From Pseudanabaena sp. ABRG5-3 (lineage in GTDB: Bacteria > Cyanobacteriota > Cyanobacteriia > Pseudanabaenales > Pseudanabaenaceae), in NCBI RefSeq assembly GCF_003967015.1, contig NZ_AP017560.1, positions 2,914,001 to 2,978,000 of the forward strand: DNA of 64,000 bases, in the 5' to 3' direction. Numbering within the stretch: the stretch's first letter is position 1; every line of letters starts with the position of its first letter. The translations under genes and the position numbers were made by a program. Of this stretch, positions 10,299-19,335 are shown one piece after another. Below the pieces are notes generated by a model. It was given only the letters and a program-made list of their open reading frames with translations, made no database searches and was not told the origin of the DNA.

Positions 10299-12680
10299 TT
10301 ATAACGGATAGATTTTAATTGGCAGAAGTCGCATGAGGGCTTGCCCTAAGCGATAGGCTTGAGTGTCATACATCGGCAACTCGATCGCGGCGGGTAGACT
10401 TTGCATAAATCGACGGGCAAGCTCTAGATCGCAACCTGAAATATTTTTGAGTTGATTGCCGGCATCAAGTAGCACACTAGAATTGAGGGGAGGCTTAGCG
10501 CGTAATTGCCAACGCTTGGGAGCGTAGAGATTGCCTAATTCAATTCGTCGTAGTCCCGAAATCGAAGCCAAAATCGTTAGGCGATCGCCTATTTTCATTA
10601 CCTCATCATCTGATGGCATAAAGAACTCACTGTGACCATCGGCTTTTGGCTCATGGGTTTTTAAATAGATCGGTACAACCGTATAACCATAGGCGATTTG
10701 CGAGAGATTTTTGCCGATCAAAGTGTCCTGCTCAGAAATAATATACTCAGCGACTAAAACTGTGCGCTGATTGAGCCGAAATAGACTCAACATATTTTCA
10801 CCAAATGCTGCACCTGCAAAGGCTTCTGCCGATAGAGCATAGGCACAAAAAGATTGTGAATTGGGCAAAAGTTCTGCCAAGTTTTCGCTGAAGTAGCGAT
10901 CATAGGTGCGGATGGCAAGATTTATTTCACGGTTGATCTTTTTCGCCGCATCACGAGCTAGCAATGCAGCTTCGAGATTCAGCATTTGATCATCGGTAAC
11001 AGATAGAATACTTTTGGCTCTCACCAAGTTGGTTTTCGATAATTCTTCGATAATATTGCCAGTGAACCAAGGCACTTTGTCCGCAAGATCGCAATCATTA
11101 GGATTTTCACTAACGATGACAAATGGAAGTTGGAGCTTGAATAGAAGATCAGCAATTCTCTGTCCAAGTCTACCAAATCCAATGAGAACAATGTGATCGT
11201 GGGTGGGTAGAGGTAGCGATCGCTTAAAAAATTCAAATTTGGAACTGAGAATGCGATCAGCAATGAGTCCCAAAACACCTAAGACAAATAGCAAACTAAT
11301 TAAGGTAATCATTAGACAAAAGAGCATTACCCATAAAGGCACTTGGTCTTCCCCTAGTCCACCAAAGACATCGCCATAGCCACCTAGCAGTAAGATCATG
11401 CTAGTTGAAATTGCCTTTTGCCATGAAATATTCGGCACATTTAAAAATAAAATTACGGAACTAAGACCTAATAGGACAATCACTGTAAGGATACCCCAGA
11501 GGATAAGTCGGCGCGATCGCACTGCTTGAAACCAAGCAATCATCTGCTTCCATTGGAATTTCCAAAAGGCTGAATCTGTATATTTATGTAATAGCTGATC
11601 AAGTCTTTGCCAAGACGAAGCTTGAGGACGCTGGTAATAATCTGCTAGCTCGACATAACGATGGCTAGTAGTGAAATCTTGATCGACATATTCAATAAAT
11701 GTAACCCTGTCACCAGCCTGCACAAATTGTTCAGGCTGCCATTGAAAGAATAGGCGATCAGTATTTAGATCGGCGATGCTCAACAGTCGTGAATGTTTTT
11801 TGTGTAGTAGATAGGCGGGACTTCTCACGAAGCGATAGTCCTCTGCTGCCACGGTGCATTCCACTATTCGCAATTTGCGATCGCTAATTTGAAATAGCCC
11901 TAATGTGCCTTCACCTAAACCTGCTACCGCAAAGGCAGCCGCAGGAAGATCTACAGGGTCGAGGGCAACAAAGTTTCCGAGTTGATCCTTAAGCAATTGA
12001 TTGAGGTTTTGACGCGAAGACCGCACCACAATATGGACATTGGGATTCAGTCTTCGGGCTGCGATCGCCGCCTCAATGTTTACATTCTCATTACTAGTAA
12101 CAAGGACAATTGCCCGACATTTATCAATTCCTGCCTTAATTAATACTTCGGTGCGGCGACAATCTCCCAAAATAATTGAGTCATCGAGAAGTTCAGCAAA
12201 ATGATCAAACTCTGTGATTTCGGGTTGTACTTTGTCGATTCCACAGATTTTGACTTCATATTCCTTATAGGCAAACTTTTTTAAATTAAATACGATATGC
12301 TGCCCTAAGCTACCTAATCCACAGACAATAAAGCGATCGCATACAATTGCTTCTTTTGAGTTTATATCTACATTTGGATCTAATTGCTTCTCTTTATCTA
12401 ACTGATCTTGCAGATTTCTTTTATCATGAAAAAGCTCAATTTTTTCTACCCATTGTGGTAATGGTTGACCAAATAGAAAGGTGTAAATTCTAGCAGCTTC
12501 TAAACTATCGTCAATATCTGTAAAGCATTTCGTGATCTCTTCTACTAGCAATTGGCAATCGCCAAAATAGGTAGACTCTAGCAAAACATGCAATTCTTTG
12601 CGCTTGCGTCGAACTGTAACATTTACTTTAATACCTACATCTAACAGGCAGTTTTTGATCAGAAGAGCTAGCGATCGCAT
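10299..12680 (-). CDS. Potassium channel family protein with two TrkA-N (RCK) domains
   Basis: 793 residues. Order: an N-terminal alpha/beta region of about 90 residues (ending PLPQWVEKIEL), RCK1 with a Rossmann GxGxxG (FIVCGLGSLGQHIV), a TrkA-C-like part, then a membrane unit with TM near 392-412 (LILWGILTVIVLLGLSSVIL), a pore loop with LLLGGYGDVFGG in place of the canonical TVGYGD filter, and another TM (LFCLMITLISLLFVLGVLGL). RCK2 follows (HIVLIGFGRLGQRIADLL) with its own C-terminal regulatory part. This RCK-pore-RCK arrangement suggests a gated K+ conductance in the inner membrane. The upstream in-frame codon before the ATG is closely preceded by a stop, so the start is sound. Selectivity is inferred only from the GYGD motif. 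Confidence 0.85.
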   Translation of the reverse strand: MRSLALLIKNCLLDVGIKVNVTVRRKRKELHVLLESTYFGDCQLLVEEITKCFTDIDDSLEAARIYTFLFGQPLPQWVEKIELFHDKRNLQDQLDKEKQLDPNVDINSKEAIVCDRFIVCGLGSLGQHIVFNLKKFAYKEYEVKICGIDKVQPEITEFDHFAELLDDSIILGDCRRTEVLIKAGIDKCRAIVLVTSNENVNIEAAIAARRLNPNVHIVVRSSRQNLNQLLKDQLGNFVALDPVDLPAAAFAVAGLGEGTLGLFQISDRKLRIVECTVAAEDYRFVRSPAYLLHKKHSRLLSIADLNTDRLFFQWQPEQFVQAGDRVTFIEYVDQDFTTSHRYVELADYYQRPQASSWQRLDQLLHKYTDSAFWKFQWKQMIAWFQAVRSRRLILWGILTVIVLLGLSSVILFLNVPNISWQKAISTSMILLLGGYGDVFGGLGEDQVPLWVMLFCLMITLISLLFVLGVLGLIADRILSSKFEFFKRSLPLPTHDHIVLIGFGRLGQRIADLLFKLQLPFVIVSENPNDCDLADKVPWFTGNIIEELSKTNLVRAKSILSVTDDQMLNLEAALLARDAAKKINREINLAIRTYDRYFSENLAELLPNSQSFCAYALSAEAFAGAAFGENMLSLFRLNQRTVLVAEYIISEQDTLIGKNLSQIAYGYTVVPIYLKTHEPKADGHSEFFMPSDDEVMKIGDRLTILASISGLRRIELGNLYAPKRWQLRAKPPLNSSVLLDAGNQLKNISGCDLELARRFMQSLPAAIELPMYDTQAYRLGQALMRLLPIKIYPL

Positions 12681-12818
12681 TCTTTATGTACAGTTGATGA
12701 TCTAAAAATTTAATAATTGACTAAAGTTTTAATCATAAACCATAAACATTAATAGAAGATTATATCGCAATCCTAAATGACTTGTGGGGTGTGCTTCCAC
12801 AAGCCCAAAAATCATACC

Positions 12819-12916
12819 AATTCACGAAAGTGTGATAACACTTTTGTGAATTAAAAACCAACCTCAGTAAGGGTTTTCAAAACTAAAAATGGCTACGCCA
12901 TTTTTAGTTTTGAAAA
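12819..12916. repeat. Two adjacent inverted repeats in the spacer before glmS
   Basis: The 406-bp spacer 12681-13086 separates divergent genes. It carries a 15-bp inverted repeat with one mismatch (12819-12833 with 12838-12852), then a perfect 20-bp hairpin (12874-12893 with 12897-12916, loop TAC). I see no ORF and no ribozyme of the Firmicute glmS type. The glmS promoter is likely between 12920 and 13080. Confidence 0.75.
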
Positions 12917-13086
12917 GCTATATTGGCTGTGCAAAGTACTGTAATTAGGTAGGTAAGTAGCCATAAATTGTCGCTAAATTGTCGCGATAGACTAGGAATC
13001 ACGGCTTTGCATGGTTAAATACAGTAATAAATTTTTGTGTACAAAGTCCGCAAAGTTTATTACTGTATCTACTTCAACTTGACATT

Positions 13087-14958
13087 ATGTGTGGAATTGT
13101 TGGCTACATCGGACATCGCTCGGCAAATGAAGTTTTAATCTCAGGGCTACGCAAACTGGAATATCGCGGCTATGACTCCGCAGGCGTTGCCACAATTCCC
13201 CTAGGCGATCGCAGTCTGCATCGAGTCAGGGCTAAGGGCAAGCTGATTCAACTTGAAGAAAAATTAAATGCTGATACGGCTCCCCAAGCCCCCATTGGCA
13301 TTGGGCATACCCGCTGGGCAACCCACGGCAAGCCTGAAGAGCATAACGCCCATCCACATACCAATACGATGGGGAACCTAGCTGTAGTGCAGAACGGGAT
13401 TGTCGAAAACTATCACCTACTGCGGACTGATTTAAAAGCACTTGGGCATGTTTTTGTCAGTGAAACGGATACGGAAGTAATTCCCCATATGATTGCGGAA
13501 TTTCTCTCGCAATTAAAGAATTTAGGCGATGTTATTCCTGAAAAATCCCCTTCGATTCTATTTGAAGCAGTGCGTCTAACCGTAGCCAAGTTACAAGGAG
13601 CCTATGCGATCGCCGTTATTCACGCTGATTATCCTGACGAGCTGATCGTGGTGCGGCAACAGGCTCCCCTCGTCATTGGTATTGGCAAAGATGAAAATTT
13701 CTGTGCATCCGATACACCTGCATTAGTTGCCTATACCCGCACAGTCATTCCTTTAGAAAATGGGGAAATTGCCCGACTCACTAAAGACTCAGTGCAGGTG
13801 TTTAATGCTAAAGGCGATCGCCTCCGCCGTGCGCCCCAAACCCTCAACTGGAATCCGACAATGGTGGAGAAGCAAGGCTTCAAACACTACATGCTCAAGG
13901 AAATCTATGAGCAACCGGGGGTGTTTCGCGAAGGTCTAGCTAGTTACATCAGTGACAACAATCAAATTCAGTTGAGACTTCCCGCAGGTTTTATCAACTC
14001 CATTGAACGGGTAGAAATTCTCGCCTGTGGAACCAGTTGGCACGCCTCTCTGGTTGGCAAATATCTCCTAGAGCAGATCGCAGGGGTTCCCACTAGTGTT
14101 CAATATGCCTCAGAATATCGCTATTCACCACCACCTTCTTTAAAAAACACACTGGTGATTGGCGTAACCCAATCGGGTGAAACTGCCGATACTTTAGCCG
14201 CTTTAGAATTGGCAAAATCAAGGGGCGATCGCTGTCTGGGCATTACCAATCGTACTGAAAGCTCCATTGGACGTACTGCCGATGCGGTGATTGATACGCA
14301 AGCAGGAATTGAGATCGGTGTAGCAGCGACGAAAACCTTTGTTGCTCAATTATTAATGTTCTATTTACTGGCAATCGAGTTTGGGGTTACTAACGGTAAT
14401 CTGTCAGAAGCGAGAACCCAAGAATTAATCGAAGGTTTGCGCCAACTGCCTGCCTATATGGAAAGAATTCTAGAAAGCCAAGAGCGTTATATCGAGGAAC
14501 TTTCGCGCCAGTTTACTCATACTAAAGATTTCATTTTCTTAGGTCGTGGTATTAACTTTCCGATCGCCCTCGAAGGTGCACTTAAGCTCAAGGAAATCAG
14601 CTATATTCACGCTGAGGGCTATCCCGCAGGTGAGATGAAGCATGGACCGATCGCCTTGCTCGATGAAGATGTGCCTGTCGTTGCGATCGCTACCCCCGGT
14701 AGTGTCTACGAGAAGGTTCTCTCGAATTCTCAAGAAGCTAAGGCTAGAGATGCAAAATTGATAGGGGTTGCACCTTTAGATGATCCTGCGGCCCATGAGG
14801 TATTTGATTACATTTTGCCAATTCCTGTAGTTGATGAGATTTTTTCACCAATTCTCACCGTAATTCCATTGCAGCTACTTTCCTATCATGTGGCAGCACA
14901 TCGTGGTTTAGATGTCGATCAACCCCGAAATCTCGCCAAATCTGTCACCGTAGAATAA
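13087..14958 (+). CDS. glmS: Glutamine--fructose-6-phosphate aminotransferase (isomerizing)
   Basis: GlmS makes glucosamine-6-phosphate from fructose-6-phosphate and glutamine, the first step toward UDP-GlcNAc for peptidoglycan and lipid A. The 623-residue protein begins MCGIVGYIG, so Cys2 becomes the N-terminal nucleophile after Met removal. The glutaminase domain shows GLRKLEYRGYDSAG, IGHTRWATHG and the Asn of VVQNGIVEN. Two SIS domains follow: ILACGTSWHASLVGKY with VTQSGETADTLAAL, and FLGRGINFPIALEGALKLKE with HAEGYPAGEMKHGPIAL. It ends in PRNLAKSVTVE, the usual GlmS terminus. Length and motifs are complete. Confidence 0.98.
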   Translation: MCGIVGYIGHRSANEVLISGLRKLEYRGYDSAGVATIPLGDRSLHRVRAKGKLIQLEEKLNADTAPQAPIGIGHTRWATHGKPEEHNAHPHTNTMGNLAVVQNGIVENYHLLRTDLKALGHVFVSETDTEVIPHMIAEFLSQLKNLGDVIPEKSPSILFEAVRLTVAKLQGAYAIAVIHADYPDELIVVRQQAPLVIGIGKDENFCASDTPALVAYTRTVIPLENGEIARLTKDSVQVFNAKGDRLRRAPQTLNWNPTMVEKQGFKHYMLKEIYEQPGVFREGLASYISDNNQIQLRLPAGFINSIERVEILACGTSWHASLVGKYLLEQIAGVPTSVQYASEYRYSPPPSLKNTLVIGVTQSGETADTLAALELAKSRGDRCLGITNRTESSIGRTADAVIDTQAGIEIGVAATKTFVAQLLMFYLLAIEFGVTNGNLSEARTQELIEGLRQLPAYMERILESQERYIEELSRQFTHTKDFIFLGRGINFPIALEGALKLKEISYIHAEGYPAGEMKHGPIALLDEDVPVVAIATPGSVYEKVLSNSQEAKARDAKLIGVAPLDDPAAHEVFDYILPIPVVDEIFSPILTVIPLQLLSYHVAAHRGLDVDQPRNLAKSVTVE

Positions 14959-14961
14959 TTG

Positions 14962-14990
14962 CTAAAGGCGGGGCAATACCCCGCCTTTAG
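14962..14990 (+). terminator. Hairpin after glmS
   Basis: Perfect 12-bp stem (14962-14973 with 14979-14990), GC-rich in its inner half, directly after the glmS stop. There is only a short T stretch within the arm, so it is at best a weak intrinsic terminator between glmS and comF. Confidence 0.6.
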
Positions 14991-15004
14991 CTAGGTTGAA
15001 AATT

Positions 15005-15703
15005 ATGCAATGGTTATCAGGCTTAGCAAATATAGTTAAAGATTCGCTCTGGCAAGCAAATTGTCCATTATGTAAACGTCCTGCTGATCGCATTTTATGC
15101 AAAGACTGCGATCGCCAAATTACTGCTTATCAAGCACCAGAATTTTTACAAAAAGATCATCCCATTGCTCCAGATATTCCTCTTTATAGTTGGGGAATTT
15201 ATGATGGCGCATTGAAACGAGCGATCGCTGCGTGCAAATATGAAAATCATCCTGAAATTATGGAAGCGATCGCGGTCAAAATTGGCGATACATGGAAGCG
15301 ATCACCGCATACTCAATCACTGACTAAAAAATATAAAAAACTCACCGTAGTTCCCATTCCCCTACATGACAATAAGTTAAAAGTTCGGGGATTTAACCAA
15401 GCTGAAATTCTCGCTCGGCGCTTTTGTGATGTCACTATGCTGCCATGCAATCCACAATTGTTGCAACGAGTTAAGGACACCAAAGCGCAAATGCAGACCA
15501 AGAGTAAACAAGAACGTAAACAAAATCTATCTAGAGCCTTTGCCGTTCTATCAACTCGATTATCTGATCAGCGAGATGTGATTTTATTTGATGACATTTA
15601 TACGAGTGGTGCAACTATACGCGAAGCGATTACTACTCTCAAAGCCAGTAGTATCAATGTACGCAGCGTAGTTGTCCTTGCCCGTCCCCAATTTGACAGA
15701 TAA
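15005..15703 (+). CDS. ComF family phosphoribosyltransferase-like protein
   Basis: ComF proteins assist natural transformation, and the family is found in many bacteria; cyanobacteria with type IV pili carry it too. The 232-residue product has an N-terminal zinc-finger-like pair (CPLCKRPADRILCKDC) followed by a phosphoribosyltransferase fold with VVPIPLHDNKLKVRGFNQAE and the PRPP-binding signature VILFDDIYTSGATI. I chose ATG at 15005. An in-frame TTG at 14996 would add three residues. It lies 46 bp after glmS on the same strand and converges with the DUF1825 gene. Confidence 0.88.
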   Translation: MQWLSGLANIVKDSLWQANCPLCKRPADRILCKDCDRQITAYQAPEFLQKDHPIAPDIPLYSWGIYDGALKRAIAACKYENHPEIMEAIAVKIGDTWKRSPHTQSLTKKYKKLTVVPIPLHDNKLKVRGFNQAEILARRFCDVTMLPCNPQLLQRVKDTKAQMQTKSKQERKQNLSRAFAVLSTRLSDQRDVILFDDIYTSGATIREAITTLKASSINVRSVVVLARPQFDR

Positions 15704-15728
15704 AAGCCAACAGCTAAAAAATAGTAGT

Positions 15729-16052
15729 CTAGCTATGGAGTTCTAGTTCAGACTTCATTCTTTCTAAGGTCAAATTCATCTGATCGAACATTTGCTGTGG
15801 GGTAATCCCAAAATTACCTAACTGGGTTTCCAGTTGTTTTAGGGTCATTTGAGCCATAAAATCGTCGGACAGTTCAAATCGCTTCATAAAAATTTTATAG
15901 CGATCCATCATCTCTTCCATCTTTTCAATGAAGAGGATTTTACCTTCGCGATCGAACTTTCCATAACTACCACCAAGCTGCGTCAATGCTTGATAATCTT
16001 GGAATAGATTACGTGCTTCGTCTTGGACAATCTCAGAATCAAAAAATGCCAT
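15729..16052 (-). CDS. DUF1825 family protein
   Basis: A 107-residue protein that I recognise as the cyanobacterial DUF1825 family from its opening MAFFDSEIVQDEARNLFQDY and its overall helical pattern ending in repeated MxxxLERMK-like turns. It has no membrane segment, cysteine cluster or catalytic motif that I can see. Its function is unknown. It is convergent with comF. Confidence 0.82.
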   Translation of the reverse strand: MAFFDSEIVQDEARNLFQDYQALTQLGGSYGKFDREGKILFIEKMEEMMDRYKIFMKRFELSDDFMAQMTLKQLETQLGNFGITPQQMFDQMNLTLERMKSELELHS

Positions 16053-16150
16053 TTTAACTCTCTGTCTTACTTACATCTGTTTTTATTTACATCTATTCTA
16101 ATTTTACAAGCTGACTCAACTTTACAGAAATTAGTCGAAGTGGGGATATC

Positions 16151-16199
16151 ACACCATTACAACAAAATCGCGCAAAGTGCGATTTTGTTGTAATGGTGT
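16151..16199. repeat. Perfect 21-bp inverted repeat
   Basis: Arms 16151-16171 and 16179-16199 are exact reverse complements around a 7-nt loop. The right arm runs into the left end of the 161-bp repeat at 16196. It lies upstream of the DUF1825 gene and about 160 bp past the unknown gene at 16361. Confidence 0.85.
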
Positions 16200-16356
16200 T
16201 TGAGAAGTTTTTACCCCCTCTAACTCCCCCTTACAAAGGCATCAAGTATATGAACGCCTTTACAAAGGGGTAGGATTTGAGTTTCCCCCCTTTGTAAGGG
16301 GGGATTAAGGGGGGTAAAAGCAGAAATTTATGCTAAATAGGATACTTCTCAAACAC
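16196..16356. mobile_element. MITE-like element (family C), 161 bp, no ORF
   Basis: The ends are 13-bp perfect inverted repeats, GTGTTTGAGAAGT at 16196-16208 and its complement at 16344-16356. Immediately inside lie two imperfect inverted blocks of the C-rich 'taccccc..taa.ccccctta' type (about 16209-16238 and 16283-16318), a sequence class often seen repeated in cyanobacterial spacers. There is no coding capacity. It ends 5 bp from the stop codon of the next gene. I saw only one copy in this window, and no clear target duplication. Confidence 0.6.
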
Positions 16357-16360
16357 GCTC

Positions 16361-16624
16361 TTAGGTCATAATCGGTACAGCGCGATCGCGTTTACGTGGT
16401 AAATATCTGACTGAAAGACGCTTTAACCCAACTTTCTCTTCAAGTTCGTGAATATAATCAACTGCTTCACCCTCATGCTCACGACTGTCAAGGGTTTCTA
16501 ATAAACTAAGAATCTCGTTATCTAAACCAGGCTGACCAGTAAATAAGTGCATGAGAGTTTCGGAACTATCATCGTCAGGGTAAATCGGAATGTAATAGAT
16601 GTAAGGGGTATCCATAAGCTCCAT
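16361..16624 (-). CDS. Small protein of unknown function
   Basis: The frame is open from 16684, but the stretch that looks protein-like begins at ATG 16624 (MELMDTPYIYYIP, 87 residues) or ATG 16615 (MDTPYIYYIP). A GGAG lies just before the latter. The product is acidic in the middle (YPDDDSSE, DNEILSLLETLDSREHEGEA) and basic at the end (RYLPRKRDR). I do not recognise a family. The next gene, moeB, is divergent, with 270 bp or so of shared upstream sequence. Codon use looks normal for the window. Confidence 0.6.
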   Translation of the reverse strand: MELMDTPYIYYIPIYPDDDSSETLMHLFTGQPGLDNEILSLLETLDSREHEGEAVDYIHELEEKVGLKRLSVRYLPRKRDRAVPIMT

Positions 16625-16892
16625 AGTACTGCGTGGATTTAGCAACGGCTCTAAGTAGAGTATAAAACCCCATAAGCTCTGCAAAAGCTTGTTGAGGCAC
16701 TTAGCAATAATTGGTAATCTAAATTTTTGTAAATCTTAGATCGTAGTTATGGCAGTTAAGCTAACTGCAACAAACATACAACATTGCATTAAAGCGTAAA
16801 CTAGGAAACTACAATAGGAATATAAAAATACGCCAAATCAGCATAAGCGATCGCCTGATCACTTACGAACACAAAGTGCGATTTATTTAATC

Positions 16893-18065
16893 ATGCTCAA
16901 CCCAGATCCAAATTCGATTCAACTCACCCAAGATGACTACGAGCGATATTCGCGTCACCTGATCTTGCCTGAAGTTGGGGTAGAAGGACAAAAACGCCTC
17001 AAGGCTGCTAGCGTACTATGTATTGGTACGGGCGGTTTAGGCTCACCTTTGTTGTTATACCTCGCGGCCGCAGGGATTGGGCGCATCGGCATCGTGGACT
17101 TCGATGTGGTGGATACCTCTAACCTTCAACGTCAAATCATTCACAGCACTAGTACCGTTGGTAAACCCAAGATCGAGTCGGCAAAAGCGCGGATCTTGGA
17201 AATCAATCCCTATTGCCAAATTGATCTATACAACACGCATCTATCCTCGGCAAATGCGTTGGAGATCATGGCTCCCTACGACATTGTGGTGGATGGTACG
17301 GATAACTTCCCCACACGCTATCTCGTCAATGATGCCTGTGTATTGCTAAATAAGCCTAACGTCTACGGCTCAATTTTCCGCTTTGAAGGTCAGGCGACGG
17401 TCTTCAATTATGAAGGTGGTCCCAACTATCGCGATCTCTACCCAGAGCCACCACCACCCGGACTAGTGCCTTCCTGCGCTGAAGGTGGCGTTTTAGGGAT
17501 TCTACCAGGGATCATTGGTGTGATCCAAGCGACGGAAACCGTCAAAATTATTCTCGGTCAAGGCAATACCCTCAGTGGACGTTTGTTGCTTTACGATGCC
17601 TTGAAAATGTCTTTCCGCGAACTCAAACTACGTCCTAACCCAGTACGTCCTGTCATCGAGAAATTGATCGATTATCAGCAGTTCTGTGGTATTCCCCAAC
17701 AACAAGAAACCGAAATGGAAGCGCAAAAAGCGATCACCGAAATTAACGTCAAAGAACTTAAAGAGATCATTGATGCTGGTGCGTCGGATTACGTGATTAT
17801 CGATGTGCGTAACCCGAATGAATGGGAAATTGGCAGAATCCCCAATACCGTGCTAGTACCTTTGCCAGAAATCGAAAATGGTAATGGTGTGGAGAAGGTC
17901 AAATCCTTGCTCAATGGGCATAAGTTGATCGCGCATTGCAAAATGGGTGGGCGATCGATGAAGGCTCTTGGCATTCTCAAGCAAGCTGGCATTGATGGGA
18001 TCAATGTACAGGGCGGTATTAACGCATGGAGCGAACAAATCGATCCTTCTGTTCCCAAATACTAA
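16893..18065 (+). CDS. moeB: MoeB-type adenylyltransferase with C-terminal rhodanese domain
   Basis: Activates the C-terminus of MoaD or a similar ubiquitin-like sulfur carrier by adenylation, for molybdopterin and possibly thiamine or tRNA thiolation. The 390 residues comprise an E1-like domain (CIGTGGLGSPLLLYLAAAGI, DFDVVDTSNLQRQ, VDGTDNFPTRYLVND, then PSCAEGGVLGILPGI with the likely active cysteine) and a rhodanese domain from about 285 with its cysteine in AHCKMGGRSMKAL. The two CxxC zinc sites of E. coli MoeB are absent: the first pair is replaced in GPNYRDLYPEPPPPG. As far as I recall this is common in cyanobacterial homologues. Confidence 0.92.
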   Translation: MLNPDPNSIQLTQDDYERYSRHLILPEVGVEGQKRLKAASVLCIGTGGLGSPLLLYLAAAGIGRIGIVDFDVVDTSNLQRQIIHSTSTVGKPKIESAKARILEINPYCQIDLYNTHLSSANALEIMAPYDIVVDGTDNFPTRYLVNDACVLLNKPNVYGSIFRFEGQATVFNYEGGPNYRDLYPEPPPPGLVPSCAEGGVLGILPGIIGVIQATETVKIILGQGNTLSGRLLLYDALKMSFRELKLRPNPVRPVIEKLIDYQQFCGIPQQQETEMEAQKAITEINVKELKEIIDAGASDYVIIDVRNPNEWEIGRIPNTVLVPLPEIENGNGVEKVKSLLNGHKLIAHCKMGGRSMKALGILKQAGIDGINVQGGINAWSEQIDPSVPKY

Positions 18066-18088
18066 AAACTCATTGCGTATCTTGAGCT

Positions 18089-18190
18089 AAGTAGCTGGGC
18101 ATAATTAAAAACCAGAGCAAAAACCTATGGCGCACGCGCAGCGTGCGCCATAGGTTTTGGGGTTTTATATTTAATTGGGCCCACCTACTT
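18089..18190. mobile_element. MITE-like repeat family B, copy 1 (102 bp)
   Basis: The ends are imperfect inverted repeats of about 35 bp, starting AAGTAGCTGGGC at 18089 and ending with GCCCACCTACTT at 18190. Between them is a perfect 18-bp palindrome (18120-18137 with 18141-18158) rich in GCGC. The same ends and the same total length recur at 29534-29635. No ORF. Confidence 0.7.
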
Positions 18191-18194
18191 AAAC

Positions 18195-18234
18195 AGATAA
18201 AAAAGAGGTTGCAAAGCAACCTCTTTTTTTATCT
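18195..18234 (-). terminator. Hairpin terminator of the LivM permease gene
   Basis: Near-perfect stem of 18 bp (18195-18212 with 18216-18234) with loop AAA and T/A tracts on both sides. It overlaps the stop codon of the minus-strand permease gene and could work in either direction. Confidence 0.75.
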
Positions 18235-19125
18235 ATTTAAAGTTAATTCATCTTTATTACCTAAAATTCCCTGTGGTCGCCAGAGCATCAGGATAATTAA
18301 GGTCAAGCCAATCAAAATTAACTGAATTGCTTCAAACCTGCCGCCATCGGCACGTATTTGTTCAGGCAGAAATCTGGGTACAGCATTGTAAAACTGAAAT
18401 AATGCTGCGCCGAGGATCACGCCAAGGTTATTACCAGCGCCGCCAATGGTCACGATTGTCCATGCTTGGAAAGTAATCAGGGGGATAAAGTTATCGGGAT
18501 AGACTGTGGTTAATTGCCAAGCATAAAAAGCACCTGCCATACCACCGATCGCACCACCGATCGCAAAGGCTTGTAACTTGTACCAAAATACATTTTTGCC
18601 TAGAGCCTTAACTACTTCCTCATCTTCACGGATAGCTTTGAGGACTCTTCCCCAAGGCGATCGCACTAGCCATTCCAAGCGCCAATAAATGATCGCCACG
18701 ACAACAATTAATAGGGCAGCCAGAATAAAAGAATAGTTCTGACGAGCCACGATATTGACAAATGGAAGTGGGAAATCCTGTACGCCACCTGTACCTTTTG
18801 TCAGCCATTCTTCATTATTGACAAATAGGCGCACCATTTCTGATACACCAATGGTGACGATACCAAGATAATCCTCGCGCAGTTTAAGGGCTGTACTGCC
18901 GATGAGGATGCCGAGTAAACCTGCGATCGCGGCGGCGATCAGAAAGGCAAGGAACCAAGGCACACCATTGAGGCTTAGTAAAACGGTGGTATATGCACCG
19001 ACGGTCATAAAAGCAACATGACCAAAGTTAACTAATCCCGCGAAACCCCATTGCAGATTTAGTCCTAGACTAAATAGGGCAAAGATTGCTGCATTGATAA
19101 CAAGTGTTGTGATGTATTCGATCAT
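18229..19125 (-). CDS. Branched-chain/neutral amino acid ABC transporter permease (LivM family)
   Basis: Inner-membrane permease of 298 residues with about eight hydrophobic segments. The opening GLNLQWGFAGLVNFGHVAF is the LivM/UrtC signature, and LKAIREDEEVVKALGKNVFWYKL matches the EAA-type loop that docks the ATPases. It ends WRPQGILGNK, as LivM proteins do. At 298 residues it is shorter than UrtC proteins, which favours an amino acid substrate, for example a cyanobacterial Nat-type system. No partner permease, ATPase or binding protein lies nearby, so the complex is encoded elsewhere. Confidence 0.88.
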   Translation of the reverse strand: MIEYITTLVINAAIFALFSLGLNLQWGFAGLVNFGHVAFMTVGAYTTVLLSLNGVPWFLAFLIAAAIAGLLGILIGSTALKLREDYLGIVTIGVSEMVRLFVNNEEWLTKGTGGVQDFPLPFVNIVARQNYSFILAALLIVVVAIIYWRLEWLVRSPWGRVLKAIREDEEVVKALGKNVFWYKLQAFAIGGAIGGMAGAFYAWQLTTVYPDNFIPLITFQAWTIVTIGGAGNNLGVILGAALFQFYNAVPRFLPEQIRADGGRFEAIQLILIGLTLIILMLWRPQGILGNKDELTLNR

Positions 19126-19211
19126 GAATTATTCGGTAACAAGGTGCTAAGCAATCTCTTTACTTGTATGGGCTTTTTATAGGCTTAGGGACATGCCGTA
19201 AAATAAGGAAG

Positions 19212-19244
19212 TTTTGGTGGCGCGGCGAAGTCGCGCCACCAAAA
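19212..19244. repeat. GC-rich hairpin between livM and the kinase gene
   Basis: A 13-bp stem (19212-19224 with 19232-19244) containing GGTGGCGCG. It lies in the spacer between divergent genes, about 90 bp before the kinase start. It is one of the dispersed hairpins. Confidence 0.7.
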
Positions 19245-19335
19245 TCGGGTTCTTTATTAAATCGCAGAACCTTTACGATAAATTTGACTGCGCTAGAGAT
19301 TATAGTAAGTCTAGACTGGTACGCTTTAAAACACC

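Noticed and set aside
12681-13086. glmS ribozyme
   Set aside because: No catalytic core like that of Firmicute glmS ribozymes is visible; the spacer is explained by two inverted repeats.
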